Part shown: positions 1-34,239 of the stretch, one piece after another
How positions within the stretch are numbered: position 1 is the stretch's first letter
Layout of the letters: every line of letters begins with the position of its first letter
Assembly (NCBI GenBank): GCA_964020155.1
Contig: OZ026560.1
Location: 3,276,759-3,316,758 of the forward strand
Origin: Chondrilla cf. caribensis
Taxonomy: Eukaryota > Porifera > Demospongiae > Chondrillida > Chondrillidae
DNA length: 40,000 nucleotides
Direction: 5' to 3'
Program-made: the position numbers and the translations under genes
Notes under the pieces: model-generated
Databases searched by the model: none
Seen by the model: only the letters and a program-made list of their open reading frames with translations
What the model was told of the DNA's origin: nothing

Positions 1-431
1 TGTATTTGTGCATTTATAGATACATGATGATATTATTATAGATAGAGCATCACTGTTCCATGCACTACATAAAATATACTGTACAATAACACAAAATATG
101 TCATAACAGCATAATTTTGGTTCGCAAGTATAATATATTATTGAATTACAATGTATACATAGGCTATGTATGCGTAATTGCTCAAATTTAACATCATCGA
201 GTGTACAGATCTAGAGAACGTTATATAATGTACATGTGGAATTTCGAAATTTGAGCAAATTCTCACTAATATAATATTATAGTCTAAGCATAGACGCTAT
301 GGTCCAAGCAATAATTTTGCGCAATTCGATCTGCGTTAGAAGCGGGAGGAAGCCGAATTCCAAACCAAATTTCACGTGAATTGGAATGGGTCCCAATTGG
401 AATATTGGCCACCACTTTGGGGTATGCCGGT
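1..431 (+). promoter_or_regulatory. Duplicated CCDC124-type promoter segment upstream of MANBA
   Basis: This stretch matches 14684-15095 along its whole length with scattered substitutions and small indels. The match ends just after an ATG CCG (424-429), which in the other copy is the true start of CCDC124 (Met-Pro). The best-conserved part is the last 100 bp, from the GCGTTAGAAGCGGGAGG motif through a CACGTG E-box (373-378). Here it carries one extra insertion of about 15 bp. It lies immediately upstream of the MANBA start at 500 and may serve as its promoter; that role is inference. The left edge of the repeat is outside the window. Confidence 0.75.
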
Positions 432-447
432 CATACGGGTCATGTGA
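424..447 (+). other. Short upstream ORF (7 codons) before the MANBA start
   Basis: An ATG inherited from the duplicated CCDC124 start opens a frame of seven codons ending in TGA at 445-447, 52 bp before the MANBA ATG. If transcription begins upstream of 424 it would be an upstream ORF in the MANBA leader. No transcription start can be seen from sequence, so its presence in the mRNA is not shown. Confidence 0.4.
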
Positions 448-499
448 TCATAATCATTCGCCACTCTCTGATCCATGCTCTGATCCATAACAGTCCGAT

Positions 500-14465
<13,966 letters not shown>

Positions 14466-14683
14466 AGAACACGATTGAAACACTACCAACAGGAACCCAG
14501 ATACACAATGATTGTAAACTAGATACATACTAGGATAAAGATAGGTCTAGACTTTACTGCTGTAGGTACTGTAGTAACTGCTGGTTATAGCTGGAACAAA
14601 TGTTTATCCTCTGCAGCGAGTTGCTTGTTTACCACATACGAAAGAAAATGATAAGCAATCCCTTTCTACGGTTATTACTAAGT

Positions 14684-15087
14684 TGTATTTGTGCATTTGT
14701 AGATACATGATGATATTATTATGGATAGAGCATCACTGTTCCATGCACTACATAAAATATACTGTACAATAACACAAATTAAATATGTCATAACAGCATA
14801 ATTTTGGTTCGCAAGTATAATATTATATTATTATTGAACTACAATTTATACATAGGCTATGTATATATAATAATATGTGTAAATGTTCAAACATCATTGT
14901 GTGTACAGATATAGAGAGCGCTATAAGTGTGGAAATCTAACTTTGAGCAAATTCTCACTGATATAGTCTACGCATAGACGCTATGGTCTAAGCAAAAATT
15001 TTGCGCAATTCTGCGTTAGAAGCGGGAGGAAGCCGAATTCCAAACCAAATTTCACGTGAATTGGAATATTGGCCACTAGTCGGGGGT
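14684..15087 (+). promoter_or_regulatory. CCDC124 promoter region, second copy of the duplicated segment
   Basis: This is the 404 bp immediately before the CCDC124 ATG and the partner of 1-431. It contains GCGTTAGAAGCGGGAGG and a CACGTG E-box at 15053-15058, 35 bp before the start codon. These elements are the least diverged part of the duplication, which suggests they are the functional core promoter. No TATA box is evident close to the start. Confidence 0.6.
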
Positions 15088-15949
15088 ATGCCGAAGAAGT
15101 CCAAATGGGGTGAAAACCCAAAAGCCGTTGAGGCAAAGCAAAAGAAAGAGGCTAGGAAGATTGAAGAAGAGGTCAGGAAGCAAAAAGCTTTGGAGGACGA
15201 GTATTGGCGGGACGACGATAAGTATGTAAAGAGAAAAGAAGAAAGAAAGGTATATTATACCATAGATAATCTATACTACGGTTACGTAGTATAGATTGTC
15301 TATGATTGCTCCAAGTTGACGGTCTTCCTTTGGAACTTATACGAGTGAATACGCTGATATCGGTGTATAGATTATCTATGATTATACGTACGTATATGAA
15401 CGTCTGTGTACATACACAGATATGGATTGAGTTTCTATGTTATGGATGCAGGCCGATAAAGACAAGAAGAAACAAGAAGCAGCTCAGAAGAAGGCAGAGA
15501 AAAGAGCTTTGCTGGAAGAAGAGGAAGGGAAGCTAGGTGTGAAGAAGGTACAGCCGGAGCGGGTGACCAGATCACAGATAGAGGCACATCAAGAGAAAGA
15601 AAGAAAGAGGCTTGAGGAGGAGATCAAACGTAGAGAATTGGAAGAAAAGAAAATCACAGAGCAATCCGGCCTTGAAGAGAATCCCAATCAGCTTCTTCGT
15701 AAGCAGGCAATGGATGGTGAGCTTCAAGCTAGGAGTGTAACGGAAGCAGTGGAGTTGTTAACTGTGGGTGGGTCTAAGAAGGCTGCGAAAAAGATGACCT
15801 ATTCCGAATTTGAGACTCGAGAGTTGCCTCGTTTAAAGTCTGCAAACCCTCAAATGAAGCACTCACAGGTGAAACAGCTGGTCTGGAAGGAATGGCAGAA
15901 ATCTCCAGATAATCCGGTCAATGCTCCAATGAATATCAAGCACCAGTGA
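15088..15949 (+). CDS. CCDC124: Coiled-coil domain-containing protein 124
   Basis: Small, highly charged, conserved eukaryotic protein; in other organisms CCDC124/Lso2 binds ribosomes and has a role in cytokinesis. Exons 15088-15249 and 15452-15949 encode 219 residues (human about 223). It begins MPKKSKWGENPKAVEAK, followed by a long Lys/Glu-rich coiled coil (residues about 12-125). The C-terminal domain holds MTYSEFETRELPRLKSANP and the QVKQLVWKEWQKSPDNP motif typical of the family. The start is fixed by this N-terminus. The 202-bp intron contains a small hairpin. A possible ATTAAA poly(A) signal is at 16123-16128. Confidence 0.93.
15261..15304. repeat. Near-perfect 44-bp hairpin in the CCDC124 intron
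   Basis: Twenty-base arms (15261-15280 and 15285-15304) pair with one mismatch around a GTTA loop. A third copy of the arm, TATAGATTATCTATG, lies at about 15366-15380. Sequence around the loop resembles the hairpin at 19330-19370. Confidence 0.75.
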
Positions 15950-16122
15950 TTGATCTTGATACTGTATATCATCACGTTTTTAACCATCAGGTCACCATTA
16001 CCAATTACAGTACTTGTGTGTGAACTGTCATGTTGACTTGTTTTGTAGACTCACTTCTCACTTGTTGTTCTTGCATATTGTATGTATCATGATATGTGTC
16101 CTTTGAATGTGGTAAAATCAAT

Positions 16123-16128
16123 ATTAAA
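16123..16128 (+). terminator. Possible CCDC124 poly(A) signal (ATTAAA)
   Basis: The common variant hexamer ATTAAA lies 174 bp after the CCDC124 stop and is followed by a GT-rich stretch (TGTTTGTGTGTGTGTG), the usual downstream element. The 16129-16449 stretch beyond it shows no gene. Confidence 0.5.
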
Positions 16129-16449
16129 ATTACTGTTTGTGTGTGTGTGAATCATATTATGATGATGTCATAATCCAATATTTATGTATTACGTATAATT
16201 CCAGGGTTGAGAGTCAGAGAGGGGGGCCTATTACACAAAATATATGTGTCGAGTTAACTTCATATCTCGAAATGTGTACTATGTATTAGTAAATTCATAT
16301 GAAAATTGCATATTGAATTAATGCCTTACACTGTTTTTATTACAAACTTGGCAATACATAATAGTATGGTAAAACACTATACCACAGTATAATATACTTA
16401 TAAATGTATAGTCTACTATGTACATTTGGGAGTACATTGAGAATTTTGG

Positions 16450-16983
16450 TTATTTCTGTTGTTTCCCTGTGACCAGTTCAGCTTTCTCTTCCTCCAACAC
16501 TCTTAGTACTCCTGATAAAGGCAGTTTACAAACAATCAGCTCAATTGTGTCACTGTGATGGTATGTATTGGCTTGCACACCACTTTTTCCTGTAACTAGT
16601 TCTGCCTCTTCCTTGAAATCTCTTAATACTCTGTTGCTTCTTCCTGTAACTAGCTCTGCTTTCTCTTCCTCCAACACTCTCAATACTCCAGATGGAGGTA
16701 CTTTACAAACAATAAGCTCTCTTTTATCACTGTCAGAGGATATGCTTTTTACTACTTGCGCAACACTTTTTCCTGTAACTAGTTGTGCCTTCTCTTCCTT
16801 GAAACCTCTTATTTCCAGGCTGCGTCTTCCTGTCACTAGTTCAGCTTTTTCTTCCTTCAACACTCTTAGTGCTCCAGACAGAGGTAGTTTACTGACAATA
16901 CACGCAGTCTTGTCCCTGTGAAGGTACATGTTTGCTAGTACACTCCTTTCTCTAACTAGTCCTCTCCTGTGACCTGCAAACAT
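16450..16983 (-). CDS. Unrecognised protein with internal repeats of about 60 residues
   Basis: An open frame of 177 codons that I do not recognise. It is about 2.5 copies of one unit: a variable start, then IVCKLPLSGVLRVLEEEKAE, LVTGR, a second short half ending FKEEKAQLVTGK. The phrase EEKAELVTG or a near match occurs five times. Units differ by many substitutions yet the frame stays open with one whole-codon deletion, which suggests selection for protein. The first Met codon sits beside CACTTTCACATGTTTGCAG, a good splice acceptor. The frame may therefore be the last exon of a longer gene, with the splice in the Gly codon of a preceding VTG motif. It is tail to tail with CCDC124. No function is proposed. 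Confidence 0.5.
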   Translation of the reverse strand: MFAGHRRGLVRERSVLANMYLHRDKTACIVSKLPLSGALRVLKEEKAELVTGRRSLEIRGFKEEKAQLVTGKSVAQVVKSISSDSDKRELIVCKVPPSGVLRVLEEEKAELVTGRSNRVLRDFKEEAELVTGKSGVQANTYHHSDTIELIVCKLPLSGVLRVLEEEKAELVTGKQQK

Positions 16984-17189
16984 GTGAAAGTGCCTAGTTT
17001 TCCAACTGAGCTGTGGTTTGTCTGTTTGTGTAGTGTGTTGGGGGTTGGGTGATGATTCTCATTAGATTCATTATTTAAGTAGATTCATTGCAGTTCAGCA
17101 ATGGTGCCAGGCAGGGAGCAGCAGCTTGAGACACATAATTAGATTCATGACTATATGGGCACATTAGTTACAGTTTTGAATCAATATTT

Positions 17190-17943
17190 GTGACCGTACT
17201 CAGGAAAAGGGGTCTTTTGGTGGGATTCGCCGAATTTGCGTTTTTGGTATCACTGGAACGCGCTTCCAACGCTCTATAACATGGTGCAAATAGCGTGTCG
17301 ATAGCGACTTCCATACCAAAGTAACATGCGAATTAGTGTCGATATCACACGTACCCGAATTATTTTAGAAATTGAACAATTTCAGCTTCACTTCCGGAAA
17401 GTAGTATACTATTCATATACGGATTTAAGTCATGTGTTTATGACATCATCCATACTTATTATGCCACACCGTAATGAGAATACGGAAAAATACCTTATAA
17501 TAATAATAATAATAATATACTGATATATACAATACAATAATAACAATGAAATTTACAACTCTGAACTACAATTAAAAAAAATATATTATTTATTATACAA
17601 TTTATTACAGCCTCAATGTCGATCAAATCACCACCTATTGATGATTGAAATCATGGTAGGATCCGGTGGTGGAGGTGGACGAAATCTGGTTGCTCTGATT
17701 GCACTGATTGCAGACCTCAAAAAATGGTGTGTTACACGGAATGCGTAATGGCATAAAAGCCCTCAAAACTTGACAAATGTCGGAAGGATTGGGCTCAAAC
17801 TTCATAGAATCATAGAAAATGAGATATCAAGTACTTTTATGCGAAAAAACAAAATCCGTCATTTTGATGAATTTTTGTTGATTTGTTTGGTACGCCACAC
17901 TTTGTCAACCCACCAAAAGACCCCTTTTCCTAGGTACGGTCAC
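17190..17943. mobile_element. 754-bp non-autonomous DNA transposon with 35-bp TIRs
   Basis: The ends are inverted copies starting GTGACCGTAC and continuing GGAAAAGGGGTCTTTTGG, with one or two mismatches over 35 bp. Flanking ATTT on both sides (17186-17189 and 17944-17947) may be a 4-bp target duplication. The interior is A+T-rich with no credible transposase frame. I cannot place it in a superfamily. Confidence 0.75.
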
Positions 17944-18019
17944 ATTTATCCATGGATGACATAGCATAAGGAAACCATGTTTTGAAAGGTCACAATAATA
18001 ATGCATGAACATGTCATTG

Positions 18020-18540
18020 ACCAAACAAGGACAAGAAGTATACAAAATAACACAATAGATATTAGAGCTTGCATGGACTTGACCCCATCAGTCTTGAGTA
18101 TGTGGTTGCATCTTGCTGTGTCAACACTAGATGCTGTGGAGCTAACTATAATATACACTGTAGTGACATAGAAGAGCATTGTCAGCAAAATGCTATGAAA
18201 CTTTGATAGTACATTATTATAGGTATTTCGCATATGCAATGGATTGATGTGTACGTATGTACAGTACATACAGTAGATGAGTGTCTGTACACACGTGTGA
18301 ACATGAACTCTTGGATATGTGTAAGGTGAACTTGATACACTCATCCATGTGTTGCCATCACTCCTATATGCACTTTCCTTATCTTGTATGGACTGTCCTA
18401 ACTGGAAAATGCTTCTAATTGAAGTTGAAATCTCCTACAATGCCATTTGATTCACTTTTTCACAATTTACTTGGAGTGTGTTAGAAATTCATGCATTACT
18501 GGTTGTAGTTCATTCCACAGTTCACTTCAGTTGGGTCAAA
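18020..18540 (+). repeat. Outer arm of a large inverted repeat (left)
   Basis: Matches 31860-32215 in reverse orientation. Shared stretches include the region around GCATTGTCAGCAAAATGC, CATCCATGTGTTGCCATCA, GAAATCTCCTACAATGCC and GTGTGTTAGAAATTC. It contains a diverged version of the unit that recurs at 18960, 21760 and 31310. Confidence 0.75.
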
Positions 18541-19160
18541 AGTTCACTTCCAAATGGAAACACTGTACGTACGTACGTATGTGCATTTCTCGATTTATAC
18601 CCTACATATGCACATGCATACGTACAGATGCTTACATACATACACAGTACATAACCATACCATGTACCATACATATGTACGTACACATATACACACATAC
18701 ATACTGTACATATATATGTACACAATATTACGTACATATTATTTTTGGACAGTCATGCATGTGAAGGAATATTTTCTGTTAGTAAACTGACAATAGAGAT
18801 TAATTATACATATGTACATAATAAAGATTATAAAAATCCATAAAAGCACACTGATATTGAGTTCTTGATCTTGAAAGAATTATATACATATTATATATAA
18901 TATATATACGTACGCATACATAATATGTTATTTAGAAATTGTACACAATATTATAAATGTATTTGATGTTTTGTGTTACTACAAAATAACACAATGGATG
19001 CCACTTCCGGCTCCCATCGATGTGGGGTTGGTGGTGGTTGCTGTGGTGACATCAGATGCCGTTGATTTAGCTACCCTGTAGTGACGTAGAGGAGCATTGT
19101 CAGCAAAATGCTGTGAAGTGGCACACTCACACATGCTATACTTCAATGTACATACAGTAC

Positions 19161-19861
19161 CAGTGCTCACGCTAACTTTTAGAAAGTGCCTGGACACTTT
19201 GTCTGGACAAAGTTACATTTGACCAGACATTGGCTGGACATTTTGTCTGGGCAATGTTACATTTGACCAGACACTCACGAATTTTGATCAGACGTGCAAA
19301 TTTCAACGAAAAATTATTGTTTCTTCAACCATAGACACTCAAAACGGTTACGTAGTTTAAAGAGTCTATGCTTCAGCAATCAATCCTTAACACTACAATT
19401 CATGTAATATAAAGCCTAGTAGAAACACAACGAATGCCAAAACGTGCAAATTGCGAATTCTATAAATTTTATTGTTTCATCAACAATCAATCCTTCGATC
19501 AATGTGGGTCTGTAGTTCCTCATCAGCTGGAGCCTTTTCTTAAACCGAGAACGGACGGCGCACTTGAGTGTAGCCACATGGTCACGATCTTCAGCTGCCG
19601 TCTCGAACTTGAGCCAAACGGAGGTAGTAGAGTTCTTCGTCGTTCTCCATTTCGTTCATCCTTTTCTCTACCGTTTTCTTCTACAAAGAACGTTTCTTGG
19701 TCGGCGGATCACCGCAAGATGCGTCTAGATCGATTACTGAGCTCGACTGCAAACCACGCTTACGTTGTGCGGACATTTTGCCGGGACAAAATGAATATAT
19801 CCGGACATTTCCGGAAATTGTCCGGAAAATGTCCGGTGTCCGAACGTAATTTCGAGCACTG
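19161..19861 (-). mobile_element. 701-bp non-autonomous hAT-like insertion
   Basis: Ends are CAGTGCTC and GAGCACTG, flanked by a 6-bp direct repeat CAGTAC; the empty site is preserved in copy 2 at about 21935. Subterminal GGACATTTTG and TGTCCGG motifs recur near both ends. CAGTG ends and subterminal repeats fit hAT elements, although hAT normally gives 8-bp duplications. On the minus strand a Met at 19776 opens a short basic frame (MSAQRKRGLQSSSVIDLDAS then PTKKRSL) that could be the first exon of a lost transposase gene; this is inference. Confidence 0.7.
19330..19370. repeat. 41-bp imperfect hairpin inside the hAT-like element
   Basis: CATAGAC at the left and GTCTATG at the right close an imperfect stem over ACGGTTACGTAGT. 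The same central 13 bases and the same outer CATAGA/TCTATG occur in the CCDC124 intron hairpin at 15261-15304. Confidence 0.55.
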
Positions 19862-21239
19862 CAGTACATACAGGTATTTTACATATGCAGTGGATGAATG
19901 TGTACAGACTGTCAGCACATGCAGTAGATGAGTGTTTGTTCACACATACACACAGGATCCAGTCTGAAGGTGTACAGTAGTACGTATGTCCATATGATTA
20001 GCTGCATACATTCATTCCTACATGTGTAGTGTACATCCACTGCAGTTCCCACAGCCCAGGGACAACACAGGGCACCTTGTGTGCATGTCGAAACTAACTC
20101 ACATTTTGACTGGAGTATCCATAGCCTCTCTTGTTGCGAGTACTCAAAAGTAATACAAATTGTAGTTGTTGGCTTCTTCTATTCACTTTCACTGAAACAA
20201 ATGACAACTGCAAATGTGCGTGCTCTTTTATATCTGTCCTTTTCTATGTTATTCATAACAGAAACTGGGGTTTGCATCACATCCGGTTGTTCTATTTTAG
20301 TGACATTGAGTTTCCACTGTGGAAATTTCCATTTCATCATAGATATGGCAAGTACAGTAATTTCCTTCTTGATTTCCTTTGTTTTCACCACAATAGCGAT
20401 ACATTCTGGATGCATAGGTGTGTGGTTTTACTTTCACCAAGTGTTGTCGTATTCACCCGACCTCCAAACACCACTTACATCTGTTTTATTCGATATACGG
20501 GTTCAGTCACTCAACCAGAGTGCACTGGACATGTTGCCAATACCAACACACTCACAAACTGTACACACACGTGTACGTACATACGAAGGTATCTCAGATA
20601 TGCATATGACATGTGCCTGTACTGTTCACATGTAGAGTTATCAAATAGAAAATGAATTGTTGTTTGGGGTAACTTTCTGGGGTGTGTCCCATCCTGGTAT
20701 TACCACATTGGTACCTCTAGTACTGGTGTATGGTGTTGTGTCCTGAAATAGTCTGACATCATTGGGAACATGTGTGTGCATAGGTATGTGTAGTATGTGT
20801 GTACACATGGGGATGTTTCAGGTTTGTCCATTGCATCATGTTTGCTCCACTTTTAGCTGTGAAGGGATCTCCATCCTTCCTCCCTGAAGAACACCACGTC
20901 CAATGTGTTTACTAAACCATTTGTGTACATATGTATGTCTGTCAGAATTGGCTGTCAATATCTGAATTGTACAATAGCACCTCGGTCCACCTCTGGAGTG
21001 TCCTCTCCCGCTGACTCATCCTCACATCATTTCTAAAATGCTGAAAATACACCATGATGGCTCATTTTACTTCTGACATCTAATGCCCTGTATATCTTCC
21101 CCTGGTATTGTCATTGTGATATTGTGGAGGTCTCTGTGAGGTTGTGCTTTCAGAGTGTGATTCAGGGTTTTGTTAGGGAAAGGTTGGATCAAAGGGAATG
21201 ATGGTAGCAGTTTCTGTACATGTGGAACAATGCCTTATG

Positions 21240-21241
<2 letters not shown>

Positions 21242-21318
<77 letters not shown>

Positions 21319-21336
21319 ACACACACACATGCACAC
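21242..21336 (+). repeat. CA microsatellite ending copy 1
   Basis: CA tract at the junction between repeat copies 1 and 2; its position after AACAATGCCTTATGATAA is the same in all three copies. Confidence 0.9.
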
Positions 21337-21339
21337 TGT

Positions 21340-23294
21340 ACATACAGCACGTATGTGCATTTCTCGATTTATACCCTGCATTTGCACATGCATACATTCA
21401 GATACTTACATACATACACATAGTACATAAATATTGTACATATGTACAAACTATATGTATGTGCCTGTACGTACACATATACATACGTACATAGTGTACA
21501 TATGTACGTACACATTATACGTATTTTTGAACAGTTATGCATGTGAAGGAATATTTTCTGTTAATGAACTGACAATATAGATTAATTATACATATGTACA
21601 TAAATAAAGAATATAAAAATCCATAAAAGCACACTGATATTGAGTTCTTGATCTTGAAAGAATTATATACATATTATATATAATATATATACGTATGCAT
21701 ACATATGTTATTTAAAAATTGTACATAATATTATACATGTATTATTTGATGTTTTGTGTTACTACAAAATAACACAATGGATGCCACTTCCGGCTCCCAT
21801 CGATGTGGGGTTGGTGGTGGTTGCTGTGGCGACATCAGATGCCGTTGATTTAGCTACCCTGTAGTGACGTAGAGAAGCATTGTCAGCAAAATGCTGTGAA
21901 GTGGCATGCTCACACATGCTATACTTCAATGTACATACAGTACATACAGGTATTTTACATATGCAGTGGATGAATGTGTACAGCACATACAGTAGATGAG
22001 TGTTTGTTCACACATACATACAGGATCTTGTCTAAAGGTGTACGGTAGTACGTATGTCCATACGATTAGCTACATACATTCATTCCTGCATGTGTAGTGT
22101 ACATCCACTGCAGTTCCCACAGCCCAGGGACAATACAGGACACCTTGTGTGCATGTCAACACTAACTCACATTTTGACTGGAGTATCCATAGCCTCTCTT
22201 GTTGCGAGTACTCAAAAGTAATGCAAATTGTAGTTGTTGGCTTCTTCTATTCACTTTCACTGAAACGAATGACAACTGCAAATGCCCTCGTTCTTTTATA
22301 TCTGTCTTTTTCTATGTTATTCATAACAGAAACTGGGGTTTGCATCACATCCGGTTGTTCTATTTTAGTGACATTGAGTTTCCACTGTGGAAATTTTCAT
22401 TTCATCATAGATATGGCAAGTACAGTAATTTCCTTTGTTTTCACCACAATAGCAATACATTCTGGATGCATAGGTGTGTGGTTTTACTTTCACCAAGTGT
22501 TGTCGTATTCACCCGACCTCCAAACACCACTCACATCTGCTTCATTTGATTCACGGGTTTAGTCACTCAACCAGAGTGCACTGGACATGTTGCCTATACC
22601 AACACACTCACAAACTGTACACACACGTGTACGTACATACGAAGGTATCTCAGATATGCATATGACATGTGCCTGTACTGTTCACATGTAGAGTTATCAA
22701 ATAGAAAATGAATTGCTGTTTGGGGTAACTTTCTGGGGTGTGTCCCATCCTGGTATTACCACATTGGTACCTCTAGTACTGGTGTATGGTGTTGTGTCCT
22801 GAAATAGTCTGACATCATTGGGAACATGTGTGTGCATAGGTATGTGTAGTATGTGTGCACACATGGGGATGTTTCAGGTTTGTCCATTGCATCATGTTTG
22901 CTCCACTTTTAGCTGTGAAGGGATCTCCATCCTTCCTCCCTGAAGAACACCACATCCAATGTGTTTACTAAACCATTTGTGTGCATATGTATGTCTGTCA
23001 GAATTGGCTGTCAATATCTGAATTGTACAATAGCACCTCGGTCCACCTCTGGAGTGTCCTCTCCGCTGACTCATCCTCACATCATTTCTAAAATGCTGAA
23101 AATACACCATGATGGCTCATTTTACTTCTGACATCAAATGCCCTGTATATCTTCCCCTGGTATTGTCATTGTGATATTGTGGAGGTCTCTGTGAGGTTGT
23201 GCTTTCAGAGTGTGATTCAGGGTTTTGTTAGGGAAAGGTTGGATCAAAGGGAATGATGGTAGCAGTTTCTGTACATGTGGAACAATGCCTTGTG

Positions 23295-23350
<56 letters not shown>

Positions 23351-23410
23351 CATGCACACACACACACACACACACACACATGCATGCACACACACATGCA
23401 CACATGCATA
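21340..23410 (+). repeat. Large repeat, copy 2 (tandem, uninterrupted)
   Basis: Repeats 18570-21335 without the hAT-like insertion and with a 12-bp internal deletion near 22430. It ends in the same position in a CA tract (23296-23400) interrupted by TGCATGCA. Several variants, for example TGCCTATACC, are shared with the inverted copy 3 rather than with copy 1. Confidence 0.85.
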
Positions 23411-23810
23411 ACATGCATTAAGGGAAAGTAGGACCTAAAGAATGTGCATATTTTATTGTAAAGTAGGACGATATTAATATATTACTGTAATTTCTGAAAA
23501 TAATTCGTGATTAAAATAATGCAAATCATCCAAATCTTGAGTAGAATTATATAAATGCTATTATAAAAATGCGCAACGCCATTTCGAACACCAGAAACAA
23601 ATAATGCGCCAGCGAATTCACTCGCAAAGTATGCATTTATAAAATTCTGCATTAATTTCCAGAATTATAATATTATTATCGTACTTTAGTATGTATTATT
23701 ATTATGCACAATGTACTGGCAACGTCTATATATAAATTTACACTATAATACTATGTATGATACATGTATATAATATACATATCACTATAATAGGAGTTCT
23801 GTATAATAGA

Positions 23811-23841
<31 letters not shown>

Positions 23842-24108
23842 ATTATAATGCATCACTCGAGTATACCATCATAATATTATGTCTATATACGTACAATATA
23901 GCTATATGATACACTGTACATGCTATATACGTATTGTACAAGGTGTACCAATAAATTAATGGTTCATTGTATCATAATATATTTGAGGTATATAAGTATG
24001 TATGCACAGTACATATCACTATAATATTATAAACACAGGTACAATTTGAATCTGTGATGATGATGACGATTTGCGAGACATTTTTCTAATTTTTACAAAA
24101 ATCCCACT
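23411..24108. other. A+T-rich intergenic stretch downstream of the HEATR4-like gene
   Basis: No gene is visible. A slightly G+C-richer patch at 23570-23640 (GCGCAACGCCATTTCG) stands out from the surrounding A+T-rich DNA, and a short CA tract lies at 23812-23838. The HEATR4-like transcript should end here, but no good poly(A) hexamer is close to its stop. Confidence 0.6.
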
Positions 24109-34175
<10,067 letters not shown>

Positions 34176-34239
34176 GGAAACCAATGAATACTATTATTTC
34201 AAGCAAAATACGGTATACAGTACACAATTAAACTACAAC

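Larger units (their letters stand above)
18540..21335 (+). repeat. Large repeat, copy 1 (interrupted by a hAT-like element)
   Basis: Starts in an ACGT-rich stretch, passes a conserved unit beginning AATAACACAATGGATGCC, then about 1.3 kb of unique-looking sequence, and ends in a CA microsatellite after ACATGTGGAACAATGCC. Copy 2 at 21340 repeats it in tandem and copy 3 is inverted at 29813-31860. Excluding the 701-bp insertion, copy 1 is about 2.1 kb. I recognise no transposon protein. An open plus-strand frame at 20081-20635 is hydrophobic but not shared intact by the other copies. Confidence 0.85.

Noticed and set aside
19434..19931. 165-codon plus-strand frame
   Set aside because: It lies across the hAT-like insertion and its right junction; no domain is recognisable and it is not conserved outside the element.
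20081..20635. Hydrophobic 184-codon frame that looks like a membrane protein
   Set aside because: It lies in the large repeat; copies 2 and 3 are shortened or altered by indels, and no family resemblance is seen.
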